From positions 280,158 to 344,157 of the forward strand of contig MU623358.1 of assembly GCA_025201765.1 (NCBI GenBank): a stretch of DNA of 64,000 nucleotides, in the 5' to 3' direction. This DNA comes from Daldinia sp. FL1419. Lineage: Eukaryota; Ascomycota; Sordariomycetes; Xylariales; Hypoxylaceae. The notes beneath the pieces were generated by a model, which searched no databases, had not been told where the DNA came from, and saw nothing but the letters and a program-made list of their open reading frames with translations. Numbering within the stretch: the stretch's first letter is position 1; each line of letters begins with the position of its first letter. Position numbers and translations under genes: made by a program. Positions 22,410 through 33,893 of this stretch are shown one piece after another.

Positions 22410-23708
22410 ATGGCTGGGTCTCCTACCAAGCCCGTCAGGTATCGCACTTCTTGCGATCGTTGTCAAAGTATCAAGTTGAGATGTAGTCAAGATAAACCGT
22501 CGTGCAAACGATGCATTAACAAGGGAATTCTCTGTGTCTACAGCCCTCTAAGGCGCATGGGGAGACCTAAGAAAGTTGACACCGTCGCTTCTACGAGTTC
22601 TATAGATGAGAGCCTACTAAGTCCTGGGACAATGGCGCCGACATTAAGCAGTGGCACCGCGAGTGACGTCCAAAGGGAACATAGGGATAGTTCTCCTTTA
22701 GCAACAGACTTCACTGGTATGGGGTTGGGGTCCTACACCGCTACCACACCACAAGATCACATCCGGAGTTGGGACTCCAATCTTACAAACAATCTTGCCG
22801 TTAATCACCAAAGCAACACAACCGGGCACAACATCGAGACATCCCATGACTCGCAATCCAACAGGTTTACTTCCATAACTGATAATAGCAGAACTCCGCG
22901 CCACGAGGTGGGCTCTTGGGTCGCTATACCGACAAGCAATCCCGAGCCCTTTAACTCGGCACCGCCAAACACAACTCCGAGGTCCGCGCCCGTAATGGCT
23001 TTAGATGGGCCGATTGGGAGAACCGCCTGCGATTCTAATGCTGATTGCTACACAGCTATTCTTACGCGGACGTCAAAGCTAGAGCAAGCCCTGAACGCCT
23101 CGCCACGCCCACCTCCAATAGACCTTGCACTAGAAGCGGAGCGCGACTTTCGCGCTCTTCATCGCTGCCTGTTCTCCTGCACCGGCCACTCGCATCGTGG
23201 TCGTAGTTGTCTCACCTCTGATAGGCCGGTACTTCTCAGCCTGTCTATCCTAGCAGAACGCGTCGTCTCTATGTTCGAGGAGAACTTCCGCTTTGCTGCT
23301 TCACAGTCTAGCTCTGTAACCGGACTGATTCGAGACCCGTCTAGCGAGGCCCTTCCGGGGACGATGGCTCGCCGCTTGGAGCGCTCCTTTCGTAGCTTGC
23401 TAGAGCAGCCGTGCATATTCCCTATTCCATCGGCTAATCTTCATATACGGATTGGTGATTTTATGGCGGAAAACCCGGTCAAAGCGCGTGTTGTCATGGC
23501 TATATTAAGGCTGCGGATACGAAAGATACAGGCGGCATTAGGGGAAATGAGTAGGATACGTCAAGGAAGCTACCCGAGGGATAACCTATCTGGCCCGCTT
23601 GATTGGGGCGATAGTACGACAGTTATAAGTGATGCTACGAGACATTTGATACAAGACCTGTCGAGGAGGATGGAATCTCTTCAAGGGGGAATGGCGTTAA
23701 TGGTATAG
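22410..23708 (+). CDS. Zn(II)2Cys6 transcription factor, AflR-like
   Basis: Intronless, 432 aa. The DNA-binding domain is at residues 15-42, with spacing C-x2-C-x6-C-x6-C-x2-C-x6-C (Cys 15, 18, 25, 32, 35, 42). A basic segment RRMGRPKK (about 48-55) follows, as in AflR-type regulators. The middle is Ser/Thr/Asn-rich and looks disordered. After about residue 245, a Cys/His-rich stretch (LHRCLFSCTGHSHRGRSC) and helical segments ending in ARVVMAILRLRIRKIQ resemble the C-terminal domain of aflatoxin-regulator-like proteins. A nuclear, probably pathway-specific activator is expected. No secondary-metabolite backbone gene lies in the window, so its target is unknown. The start fits the usual short N-terminus before the first Cys. 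Confidence 0.9.
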   Translation: MAGSPTKPVRYRTSCDRCQSIKLRCSQDKPSCKRCINKGILCVYSPLRRMGRPKKVDTVASTSSIDESLLSPGTMAPTLSSGTASDVQREHRDSSPLATDFTGMGLGSYTATTPQDHIRSWDSNLTNNLAVNHQSNTTGHNIETSHDSQSNRFTSITDNSRTPRHEVGSWVAIPTSNPEPFNSAPPNTTPRSAPVMALDGPIGRTACDSNADCYTAILTRTSKLEQALNASPRPPPIDLALEAERDFRALHRCLFSCTGHSHRGRSCLTSDRPVLLSLSILAERVVSMFEENFRFAASQSSSVTGLIRDPSSEALPGTMARRLERSFRSLLEQPCIFPIPSANLHIRIGDFMAENPVKARVVMAILRLRIRKIQAALGEMSRIRQGSYPRDNLSGPLDWGDSTTVISDATRHLIQDLSRRMESLQGGMALMV

Positions 23709-23960
23709 GATTTTAAGAATGATACCCGAGAGACGAAGACACTGGATCATTAGGTAGTATATAAGTATCTCGTCCGTTAACTCGTATTGGTAGTTTATAT
23801 ATAAATATATACAAATATATATTACTTTATATGGGCGACAGAGAAGAGATATCAATATACCAAGATGCTGTGGCGTCGCGCCCAAGACCCTGTTCTTTAG
23901 GGCTTATGCTTCCCACCGGGGATAATCCAATCACCCATCTAACACCGGCATCTACTCGAC

Positions 23961-24596
23961 CTAGTTGATTCTTCCTAGTATGCGAAATAGCCTTCCGATG
24001 AGCTCTCTTATCTCCTTGTCTTTCAACGGCTTGTCTACTATGCTATTAACCTGGTCCTGGTCGAACTGGCGGGTTTCCTCCTCAATGTCCTGTAATATAG
24101 CTCCGAGGCGCATGATGGAATGCCGCAGAGCCTCGCGGCCAACGATGGCGATCTCTTCCTCGTCATTCAGTTCTAGGTTAGATATGAACGTCGGCGTCGT
24201 ATTGCGGACCAGCGGCATGGAATTTCCAGATATGCCTAGATTGGTACCCACGTCGGAACTCTGCCACGTATCCGAGTCCCTGATCTCCGGTGCATCTCTT
24301 TTCGATAACCCCTCGATGGCCAACTCGTGCAGAGTAAGAATACGGCTGATAGCATCAGCGATGAAGCGAAATACTAACGGGCTAAGATGGGTATCGGAAC
24401 TAGCGCAGCCGTTTAGGAGCTCCCAGTGCTGGAGAAGGTTGCGGCCGATCTCAAGCACGTCACTTAGCGACATGCTCCGGGGTATATGCTGCGCGGGAGA
24501 GTGGGATTGGGACCGGAATGGCGCTTCGGATTGGCTAATGACGCGAAGCGTTGCAGCCCAGCAGTTGCAAACCCAACCCCCCGGAGGAACCGACAT
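23961..24596 (-). CDS. AflR-like C-terminal-domain protein without zinc cluster
   Basis: A 211-aa single-exon frame ending 252 bp from the regulator's stop, in opposite orientation. Segments such as VCNCWAATLRVI, SDVLEIGRNLLQHWELL and, near the end, LELNDEEEIAIVGREAL with RHSIMRLGAIL match the layout of the C-terminal ligand/regulatory domain of AflR-like regulators. No Cys6 cluster lies upstream in the same frame. It could be a truncated paralogue, a dominant-negative partner, or an exon of a longer gene whose 5' end I cannot find before 25,000. Family assignment is by eye and moderate. Confidence 0.55.
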   Translation of the reverse strand: MSVPPGGWVCNCWAATLRVISQSEAPFRSQSHSPAQHIPRSMSLSDVLEIGRNLLQHWELLNGCASSDTHLSPLVFRFIADAISRILTLHELAIEGLSKRDAPEIRDSDTWQSSDVGTNLGISGNSMPLVRNTTPTFISNLELNDEEEIAIVGREALRHSIMRLGAILQDIEEETRQFDQDQVNSIVDKPLKDKEIRELIGRLFRILGRIN

Positions 24597-25974
24597 TGCG
24601 GGGAGAATTATTAATTCATTTACTGGGTGCCTTTCGCTTTCGTATTATACTATAGGTTATAGCATCGTTGATGGTTCGTAGTGAGTTATTCCGTACTAAA
24701 GGTTGATAGTTACCTATGTAGGTACTTGCCGTGACGTTTGTATTCGTGTAATCAGATGATTAGTACAAAGTAGGTGCTGTAGTATTTATGGATGTGTACG
24801 AAGATCGGAACTTTACCAGCTTAATTTACCTACTAAGGTACCTACTACCTAACTTACTATGATGCAGGTGGTACTTACCACCTATACCACATACACCACA
24901 TACACCACATACACCACATACATGGTACATGTTATACCAGACTGACCGGGCTTCCCCCTTTCCCCCCCCCCCCTTTTTTTTGTCACGGTCCATTCCACAA
25001 CAGCCACTTCTCATTGGCCGACATTTACGAATTCCTCCTTCCGTTTCTTTTCCAACCTTCTAACGTGGGGTGAACCCCCTAAACTGCATTCCGGCGACCT
25101 CTATCTCCAAGTCACTTATACTCGACAAACACTGCTATATAGGATTTTAAACTTGGCCGTAGCTGCTCCCAGCTTCTTCGGGGGCTAAGGTGGTAATAAA
25201 AGCGACGGCGGCGATCAGGAGCCACATGCCATACCAAGATATAATGTAGCCCGGACTTCCCAGTCCAGTAAAATAACCAATATTAAGACCTATATATATG
25301 GATAAAAGCTGAGGCGAAGAGGAAAATATCAAAATAAAGGTAAGAGAAAAAGGAAAAGAACAAAAGCTTACCTGTAGCTTCGCCAGACACCTGCCATCAA
25401 GTCACGGTCCGGTATGGCACCACAACAGCGTTTTCCCTGACCACGACTTACGACGTGGTTCCACGGCGAATGTTGACTACCTAGCATCGATTTTGTGGAT
25501 AGTACTGGAAAGTCGCGCTTAGCCGTTAACTACACTATCCTTATTCCCAAGGCATCTCCCAGGGCATCTCCCAGGGCATCTCAACATCGCATGTATGCTA
25601 TTACCAGATAGGTCGCTACCTAGACGTAAAGGTGACCCGCGCCCGGTCATTTTAAGAGTATCCCGAGTAGTATACATTGAATTAGGAGGCTCTCTTTCAT
25701 CCTTTCGTTAGAACGACCAACGCCGCGACTAATACTAGACACACGACTTGATACAGTATAGTACACAAGCGGAAGGCATAGAGATAAACAAGAAAGCAGC
25801 GAAGCGACTAGCAAAGACTTCGTATTGACTTCGGAATACGCAGCAAAGGTAGCATAGGTAGTTTGGCTAGTTCGGATCGCTCTCGTTCGTGGGGGGTATT
25901 ATTCTTCGATCGAATCAACCTCAACGCCATACTAATGCATTTTCAAGTATTGGATGGGATTTAGATCCAACCAC
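24597..25974. other. Intergenic region with short tandem repeats
   Basis: No supportable gene. It contains about four copies of a 9-bp unit (ACCACATAC) at 24886-24921, a C/T homopolymer pair near 24,963-24,980, and three copies of a 12-bp unit starting GGCATCTCCCAG at 25551-25583. Confidence 0.6.
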
Positions 25975-27204
25975 CTAGCTCGGTGGCTGTCCTATACTTC
26001 CTGTGCTCCCCGTACTGGCTGGTCTCGGAGGTGGTACTGGTACCATCCTACCAACGTCACTTCCCTCCCTATCCATAGTCACGCCGCTAATCAGGGTCGT
26101 CGATAGGGCTTGTGGCTCGCCCCCTTCGCCCCCTTCGCCCTCCGAGTCTTCACCCTGGCTGCTAGTACTACCAACGCCAGCAAGCTCTTGCTCAGCGACT
26201 TTACGCTCCCGCTCCACCTCCTTTAACCTTTCCTTCTCGATAGGGTCTACCAAATCATCGTCGTCACTCCAGTACCCCTCCTCGGACTCAGCGACTTCGG
26301 GCATGGCCATGCGTTTCCAGAAACGTATCTCCTGTCTCCTAGCCTTATCATCTACACGCTTCTCCCATCGCTCCTCGTTCTCATCGTATTTCTTGCGAAA
26401 CTCGCGCAACATTTGATTGGCGCGGCCGGCATGCTCTTGCATCTCCCAGATTTGTTCGCGTAGGCGCGAATTCTCGGCACGAGCTTCGGCTAGCTGTGCT
26501 CGGTAGGAACGGTGCCAGGCAGACACATCGGCGACATGTTTTTGCTTGTAGGCGTGAAATTGGGAGAGAATGTTGGCGAGAACTCGAGCGTAGCTGGTAA
26601 GAAGGGAAAAGTTGGCGTCGCGGGAGAGCTTAGCACGATCGAGGGATTCTGTTAAGATAGACACGAGGGCCTCTAGGTTTGGTTCTTGCGCTATGGCAAC
26701 ATGGTTAGAGAGTGAATAGAGACGTGGACATCAGAACCGACAAAACATACCGAATATTTCATCTGCAGCTTCTCCAAGAACTTGGTCGTTGGTTAAACCG
26801 CGGTCCCTCGCTCGATTCCGCACTCTGCCAAGTCCTGATACGATATCCTCGGTCACCCTTCTATTCTCAGCCAGCTGACGCGACAGTTCCTCAACCATTC
26901 CATAGATAATGTTAAGTTCGGCCTGGTGGCCAGCAGGAGTTGGCCCAATCGACATCGCGCCGGGACCAGCTCCAGAGCCGTTACCCTGCATGCTACCGGG
27001 GCCGTTGGTCAAATAAACGGGTTGCTGTTGTTGTGGCGGTAGCTGTCGAACCTGCGAAGGAGCGTTTTGTTGTTGAGAACTTTCGACAGGGTGTGAAGGA
27101 TACGAAGGATACGAAGGGTGCGAAGGGTGCGAAGGGTGCGAAGAGTACGAAGGATGTGGAGGTTGAGGAGGGAAGTTCATGATTGGAAGAAGGGAAAGAG
27201 ACAA
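25975..27204 (-). CDS. Conserved-looking coiled-coil protein, function unknown
   Basis: Two exons (27204-26751, 26690-25975) across a 60-nt GTATGT..TAG intron give 389 aa. The join reads ADEIF|AQEPNLEAL. The first ~45 residues carry a Pro/Ser/His/Tyr tandem repeat of the type SHPSHPSYPSYP, then Gln-rich sequence. Residues about 95-250 are helical and charged, with coiled-coil heptads (for example AQLAEARAENSRLREQIWEM). The C-terminus is acidic, then Pro/Ser-rich. There is no signal peptide, membrane segment or enzyme motif. The start may be the first Met or the Met eight codons on (MNFPPQPP). I do not recognise the family; a structural or adaptor role is inference. Confidence 0.78.
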
Positions 27205-27908
27205 CTAAAGGCGGAGCTAACTTACGCAACCTAAAAGCTCAAGCTAGTGATACCCTAGTGGGAATTACCTGGGGTAGATATGTGTGTGGGCATGTGTACA
27301 ATACCTACATATGTATGGGTGTTATCCGCTAAGTTCCAGTAGGTCGTAACCGCCCCCGTCTATATCGTCGTTTGTGCGCTAAATGAGTCTTGATATGGTT
27401 AGAGGCTGTTGCTTATCGTTGGTTACGTGTGCCTATGCCACGGGTCACTATCAGCATTGGTACCATGTTACCTGCGCGTAACTGCCTGTAACCTGTAGGT
27501 TTGTTACCTCAATTAGTTGCATGTGTACCTTGAGATACAAGGATACGTATTGTACAACCCTACCTCAATACCTAGGTACGTATGTATGTACTCTCTTACT
27601 TCTTTTGCTTCTAAGTAAACACAAAATATCTATCTACATACCTATATACTTCACAACAGGTATTAACTACCTAATTAAATATACAAAATTAAATATCATA
27701 ATATGTTAAAATTAAATATAATATAAATAATAACTACTGCAACTTCCCATCTAAGTTATATTATTAAACATTATGAATTGCTTAAAGGTACGTGGGCACC
27801 TAGCTATGCGACATTCCGGTAGGTTGTTTTTTTTTTATAGTTTTTTTATAGTTTTTTTTTTTTTATATAGTTTTGGTTTTGGGTTTTTTTTCCTTTCTGT
27901 TTGCTGAG
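27205..27908. other. Intergenic region with T-rich tracts
   Basis: Contains the promoter of the coiled-coil gene and the 3' flank of the amino-acid permease. T-rich tracts lie at 27826-27892 and several ACCTAGGTA-like motifs near 27,570-27,580. No gene seen. Confidence 0.5.
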
Positions 27909-29435
27909 TTAGACGCTCTCCCCAGTCTCACCACCCTCGCCACTCTCGCCACTCTCGCCAACGTCAACCGGCTCCGTCTTAACTTCAAGGTCGATTTTAT
28001 CAATAGGAGTCAAAAGCACCCTTTCACCGAAAATCATATATCCTGCCCAGAATACAAAAACGACAATGACACCTAAAAAGCCTGATAGAACGTGAGGTGG
28101 TTTCGGGAGAGGACTCTTAATCGCAGCGGCAATCTGAGCCGCGAGACCAAAAAGAAATATTATAATCGCAATCACGCTTCCTCCGATTCCGGGTGGGGAT
28201 TTCCATTTCAACACATTTCTCTCCTCCAGTCCCTTTTTTCTTATAGCAAGTCGGAGTCGGATGTGACATACGCAGATGGATATCCAGGTAAAGTAATTTG
28301 AACCCGAAGCCAGAGCCAAGAGCCAGTTGAACACTATATCGCCGTCTCTAGACATTTTGACGAGCGATAGTAGTGAGATTACGAAGACAAGTACCAACGC
28401 CCAGATTGGATAACCTCGTTTTACCTTGGCGAAGAGCCGTGGTCCCATTCCTCTCGCAGACATGGCTTGAAGAGCTCGTGTCGAGGCAAAAACGCTGGCG
28501 CTCGCCATCGAAAAGATGGCGACGATGATGATTCCGTTGAAGACACTAGCAATTATCGGGAGATTGGCCTGGTCCATCGCAGCAACAAAGGGACTCATCC
28601 CACCAGATTGCACATCACCGTCGAGAGACACCTTAAGTACCATGCCCAGCATGAAGATGGGAATCAGATACAGCCAAATCATCCGTATTGGAACAATGTT
28701 GCAAGCGATAGGCATCACCTTCTGAGGCCTTTCGCATTCCGCAGCGGTAAGACCAAGCATTTCTGTTCCTCCATACGCCATCCCAGCGGTCATAAAGACG
28801 TAGAGGAATCCCATAGGGCCATGCCTGAATGCATTCTGTTTCCATAAATTAATCCCAAGCTCTTCGGCAGGACGAGTATCAGCCGGAATGGCTTTGTTGG
28901 CGATAAGAGCCGCGACAATAATAAAAGCCGAGAGAACAACCATCTTGCAGACAGCAAAGACGTTCTCTGCCTCGGCATACCATTTTGCACCAAAGGCGTT
29001 CACAAATACAAGTCCTCCGATAAGACCGGGAATAACGTAGTATGCTGGCAAGTTGGGATCCCAGTACCGCGCACAAAGTAGCATGACTACTAGCTCGAAG
29101 ACAACTATGAAGACAAAGTTGATGACGTAGTTCCAGCCCATGGCAAATCCCCAAGCTGGCGAGATGAAGCGAACTGAATATTCGTAGAAAGAGCCTCTAA
29201 CTGGGAACGCAACCGACAGCTCGCCTAGAGCACACATGGTTATCCACACAGCAAATCCAATAATGACGAAAGATGCGAGGAGTGCCCCTGAACCGCCTAC
29301 CGCCAAACTGGAGTAAGTAGCGAGAAGGACGCCGGCACCGATGGAGCTACTAAGAGCCATCAGGACGAACTGTCGGGTCGTGATGACCTTTTGGAGCGAC
29401 GCATCGCTTGCCACGGCTTGACTAGGAGGACCCAT
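27909..29435 (-). CDS. Amino-acid permease (APC superfamily)
   Basis: Intronless, 508 aa. About 12 hydrophobic segments follow a short cytosolic N-terminus (about 23 residues). TM1 carries SSSIGAGVLLATYSSLAVGG, the substrate-binding helix break of fungal amino-acid permeases, and the next segment contains CALGELSVAFPVRGSFYEY, a family signature. Later, GTEMLGLTAAECERPQKVMP corresponds to the conserved TM6 region, and SGSNYFTWISICVCHIRLR to the TM10 region. The C-terminus ends in a Gly/Glu/Ser repeat (GESGESGEGGETGES). It is expected in the plasma membrane, importing amino acids with protons. Specificity is not predictable. Length is slightly short compared with yeast homologues (about 600), mainly from a short N-terminus. 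Confidence 0.93.
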   Translation of the reverse strand: MGPPSQAVASDASLQKVITTRQFVLMALSSSIGAGVLLATYSSLAVGGSGALLASFVIIGFAVWITMCALGELSVAFPVRGSFYEYSVRFISPAWGFAMGWNYVINFVFIVVFELVVMLLCARYWDPNLPAYYVIPGLIGGLVFVNAFGAKWYAEAENVFAVCKMVVLSAFIIVAALIANKAIPADTRPAEELGINLWKQNAFRHGPMGFLYVFMTAGMAYGGTEMLGLTAAECERPQKVMPIACNIVPIRMIWLYLIPIFMLGMVLKVSLDGDVQSGGMSPFVAAMDQANLPIIASVFNGIIIVAIFSMASASVFASTRALQAMSARGMGPRLFAKVKRGYPIWALVLVFVISLLSLVKMSRDGDIVFNWLLALASGSNYFTWISICVCHIRLRLAIRKKGLEERNVLKWKSPPGIGGSVIAIIIFLFGLAAQIAAAIKSPLPKPPHVLSGFLGVIVVFVFWAGYMIFGERVLLTPIDKIDLEVKTEPVDVGESGESGEGGETGESV

Positions 29436-30506
29436 GATGTAAAATAAGGAGTAAAATAATGAAAGGTTAAGTAGGTAGGTATGAGTGATGAGTGGGTAAG
29501 GGTATCGTCAGACCTGCTTCTGGGGTGGCCAAGTCTGGTATTATATTTGAGGATGATGGTGAGTAAGGTTGCGGTAGCTTGTATGAATATGATCATAGAA
29601 GATGGGTGATAAATGTGTGTCTAGAAGGATGGACGATGAAGGGGGGCAGGGGAGTATTTATACTTACACGGTCTATTCTTATGCCAAAGCGCGAAAGGCA
29701 GAATCGTAGCTATTAGAAGTCTATATCCGAAAACGGAGTCCGTTAACTAGAACTTTAGATAAGAGGAGTATAAACATGTCAAGAGCGGTTTGGCTTCTTA
29801 GAAGCTGCTACGGAACTTATCTAGATAGGTACGCATTCGAGGCGGTTTCACGACCTAGGCCAACTTAATAACCAAGGGGGAAGTTTAAGCATTAAGCTTA
29901 GATAAAGTGTTATGTAGACATCTATACGGTTTGTGGTTAGAATATACTTAGGTAGTATGCAAGAGGAAGGATACCTTGGACGGGAACAGACAATAGGGGA
30001 AGTATGAAAAAAAAAAAAAAAAAAAAAAAGGATATTTTGAGCTAGGAGGATAATCATTCAAGTATTGGCATCCCAGGAACTAACCTAGTACACTTACCTC
30101 CCGACTACTTGGAAAAAAAAAAAAAAAACCTTCTCGTATTTTAAAACACTTAATTCGATACACCTCAAGTACGTAGGTCAGAGCACATAAAAACGGCCCA
30201 ATTAATAGACTATTTCAGTCAAGCTTTAGGTATCTTATATCAACAAATCACCATAGTTCTTAGCTCATGGTTTCCAAATCTTCAAGCCGCCTCTTTGGAT
30301 GTTGGGGGTGCTTAGACTTCTACGTGATGGTCTGTATCAGAATGGAGCCAACGCTTTAAACCCTTTTGAACCATATTACCGCACCTGCGTCGATATCGTG
30401 ATCATCCAAGTTCAACGCCTGGTATTAGTGCAATACTCTTGACGCCGCATAAATTTGTTCCTTCCCAACGTTGTCATCTCGTATACGATATATGTTTATT
30501 CGTAGC
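29436..30506. other. Intergenic region, permease promoter and MCM2 3' flank
   Basis: No gene seen. It has an A run at 30008-30029 and another at 30114-30127. The permease promoter is to the right of 29435. Confidence 0.5.
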
Positions 30507-33143
30507 CTAAGCTGCTACGGCAGCCCTACGTTGAGTTTGCGCACCTCTCCGTGCGTTTGTTGCGCCGGGTCGTGCTAGCGTGTATTTGGCAAATGCGCGT
30601 GCGAGCGCCTTCTTGCAGCTAACCTTCTGACTGCCGATGAAACTGTCAACAGTCACAGCAATAGCACGGTCGATGTCGTGGGCAGAACAATACTCTGATA
30701 ACCGCATTCGGCAGAAACCCTCCGAAATTCTGATGATGGCTTCTAAGTGACGGACCTATGAAGCGGGTTAGTATATATCTTTTATATATATCTAGGTAGG
30801 TAGTCAACTCACAGTGATAGGATACGCTCCGGTAGCTAACGACTCGCGTCGCATGTCTGCAAAGAGTCGTGCAACCTTGTCCTCATCCATATGTAGAAGT
30901 TTCGGCTGACAGTGCTCTCGAGCGTATAGAATATACTTCCGTAGTAGCTCCTGGGAAATCTCGCCCTCCTTCTTCGGCTGTGCTTGGGTTTCTTGTGCCA
31001 CTTCGGGATCGTGCTCGACTTCCATGGAACCATCCCCAGCAGCTTGCGTGGAGGGGTGGCTCCGGCTATGGGAACCCACAATGAATCGAGCTAAACGCTC
31101 GTCTTCAGCCGGGTCTACAGTATCTCGTACAACACAAAGAATATCGAAACGAGACAAAATGGGTTCGGTAAGTTCGACGTTAGCTGAGAAAGGTATCGTG
31201 GAGTTATAGCGGCCACCAATTGGGTTAGCCGCCGCAATGATACCGCATCGAGCTTGTAGGGTCGTAACAATGCCCGCTTTGGAAATGGAGATGGTCTGCT
31301 GCTCCATTGCCTCGTGGATAGAGGTTCGATCTTGATCATTCATCTTGTCAAACTCATCAATGAGACATGTACCCTTGTCGGCAAGCACCAAGGCACCACC
31401 TTCCAAAGTCCATTCACTAGTCAAAGGGTCTCGACGGACACTAGCCGTAAGACCGACAGCAGAAGCTCCCTGGCCAGTGGCAAAGACAGCTCGATGTGCG
31501 GTTTTCTCTACGTACTTTAGAACTTGGGACTTGGCCGTACCAGGGTCACCAAGAAGGAGAACATTGATATCTCCTCGCAAATGATGTTCACCTTTAGTTA
31601 CCTTTGCCACCCCACCAAAGAGAGACAGGGCAATAGCAGTCTTGATATCGGTGTGGCCGTAGATACTAGGTGCTATCGAGTTGATAATCTTATCGACAAC
31701 TTGAGGATCTCGAGAAAGTTTGCGAATCTCGTGCTCATCTTCTTCGGTAAGCCTGAACCCGGCAAGCTGATCGTGTGCCTTGATAACATTGTTTGCCTCG
31801 AGAATGGTGGCAAAAACGGGGAAACCATTCCGATTATTCAACTGGGCATCATAGTTATTTCTATAGATGCCGGTAACCTCAATCTCCTCTCCAGGCTTCG
31901 CCTTGTCAATCAGATCCCATAGGAGAATGACCTCCCTATGCCTAGGAAGACGACCAGCAGGAACCGTTCCAGGTGATTCCTGGAGCGTCAGCTTCTGGTA
32001 GTTTCTGTAGACGGTCTTCTCCGAATTCAAAGTGAAGGGACCGCGGGATTGACAGTTCTGACAAAATGAAATCTTGACCTCAACGTTAGACTCTTGCTGA
32101 AAGGGGCCTAGTGTTACACCGCATTTTGTGCAGTCAAATTTGACATATTTCAACTGAGGAAAAACACCACTTCGTCGAGTCACAACACCGCTTACTCTCA
32201 CAAGGCAGTTGAGATGCGACTGTCTCAACTGACGGAGCGTGTAGTGGACGGGTAGATCGAAAATGCGAACGTGGATATCAGAGTGAATACGCTCATAGTC
32301 GGGGTAGTGGAGGAGGACAACTTCCATGGCTACGTCGTCAAAGAGCTTGAGCATCTCAGCGGGGGCGTTAGCTAGGAAGTAGGCAAGGATTGCTTTGGAG
32401 GAGGATAGATGATCGTAGGACACCTCAAGCGACTCGGCGTTGATTTCACCAAGAGTTCGAATACGGTTACCATAAACTGAGGAACCGCTCTCGTCGGTAT
32501 ATTCTGTCAAGAATGCTTTGAACTCTCGCTTTATGGTACGTTGCACTGATGGTTGTGACACCCATTCGGTCAAGCTTGCAGCCTTGACGTCTTGCAATGC
32601 CTCGAGGGAGAGTTCTTCGTCCATGATATCCTGACCCATTTCATCATCTGGATCTTCATCGTAATGATGACGGCGACGGCGAGGTTGTGCAGTTAGGTCA
32701 ATGTCGCCATCATCATCCTCGTCTTGGAGAAAAGCTTGGGGCATCTGCCGTCTGCGAGCTACCTCTCGGTCTCGGCGATTCAGCTGAGCTTCTAACCTGC
32801 GCCTGTCACCGAGGTTCATCTCATCAAACTCCCCTTCGTCGTCGATATCAATTCCTTCGTAAACGTCATTGTCATCTTTATCTCTGTAATCTCGCTCGAA
32901 ACCTTCACGGAAAAGATCTACATCGTCCTCGGCCATCTCATCGAGGTCGTCCAAGTCATCTTGGACCTCAGCCTCCTCCTCAATATCGTCATCGTCATCA
33001 CCACCATGTGCGATGTTGAAGGCAGGCGGGGATGAAGGCATGGGGCTCGAGGCGGCAACGGAAGAGGAGGCATCGCCACCCGTGCGAGAACGTTTGCGGT
33101 TCGCACGGGGGGCAGTACCGCGGTTTGCGGAGTCCATATTCAT
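30507..33143 (-). CDS. MCM2: MCM2, replicative helicase subunit
   Basis: Two exons (33143-30813 and 30755-30507; 57-nt intron, join PIT|VRHLEA) give 859 aa, normal for Mcm2. The N-terminal ~170 residues are acidic and Ser-rich, the histone-binding and DDK-target type of tail that marks Mcm2 among the six paralogues. A zinc finger follows, with pairs CTKC and CQNC. The AAA+ core has Walker A GDPGTAKS, Walker B LIDEFDKM, sensor AAANP and arginine finger SRFD. The end is a winged-helix region. It acts in the nucleus as part of the MCM2-7 ring at origins and forks. It is divergent from the UBR7-like gene, with 750 bp between the starts. A housekeeping gene with no sign of transfer. Confidence 0.98.
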
Positions 33144-33893
33144 ACGTAAAGGAGAACTAGAAGCAGATTAGAAAAAGGCCAACGCAATAAAGCTGAATTT
33201 CATCGTGTGGAATAGATTTACCTCATTGTGTCTATTTTATTCCTTGTTTGCTTTCTACCTGTTACAACTTGGAGAAAATAATCGGTAATATGGCGGGAAA
33301 CCAGAATGAAGGCAAGAGGGACAGTGAGAGTGGAACCCAAAGAAGGAAAATGAAGAGAAAGGGGACTAATGTGGATTGTGGGGTGGAACGCGACAAGATG
33401 AATTGGAAGTCGCGTCCATACGTGTTGAGCTCGCGTAAAGTGGCTAGCTAATGAAACACCCCTGCAATTTTAGGTGCACACCCTCAGGTACTTGGTAGGT
33501 ACTCGCAATCAAGAGTAAGTTTAGGTTCTATGCTCTACAGTATGTTCCCTGTTGGCATGCACGCCATACACTTTCGCAAATCGATATTGCCAATCAATAT
33601 TATTTAGAGCAAACAGATCCACCGTGACATCATATTACCTTAAGCACCCGCTACCTACTAGTACTTAAGACTTATTATCAGCCTAACCGTCTAACTAATT
33701 ATTACTAGTATACTTGTGAGTCGCGGCGCGCTCTTGTCAATTAATTAAGCCTTCCAGCGCGCGACACCTGCGCAATAACGCCAATAAACCAACCTATTCT
33801 TTATACCCTCCGTCCAATATTTGTTTCCCTCAAAATCTAACACCATTTTTTATCATAATTTGAGCTCTTGTTTTGATTCCCTCGATTTTCGCA
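33144..33893. promoter_or_regulatory. Shared divergent promoter region, MCM2 / UBR7-like
   Basis: 750 bp between two divergent starts. Pyrimidine-rich DNA precedes the UBR7-like start. GC-rich words (GTCGCGGCGCGC at about 33,720, CCAGCGCGCGACA at about 33,757) lie in the right half. I looked for ACGCGT cell-cycle boxes expected upstream of MCM genes and saw none. Confidence 0.5.

Noticed and set aside
24886..24921. CRISPR-like direct repeats
   Set aside because: Contiguous 9-bp units without spacers in a fungal genome; a simple minisatellite.
25147..25332. Small hydrophobic frame on the minus strand (61 codons)
   Set aside because: It could be a last exon of a membrane protein. The best donor upstream (25372) cannot be joined to it in frame from any ATG I found.
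33144..33893. MCB (ACGCGT) cell-cycle box for MCM2
   Set aside because: Searched by eye; only non-matching CGCG words are present.
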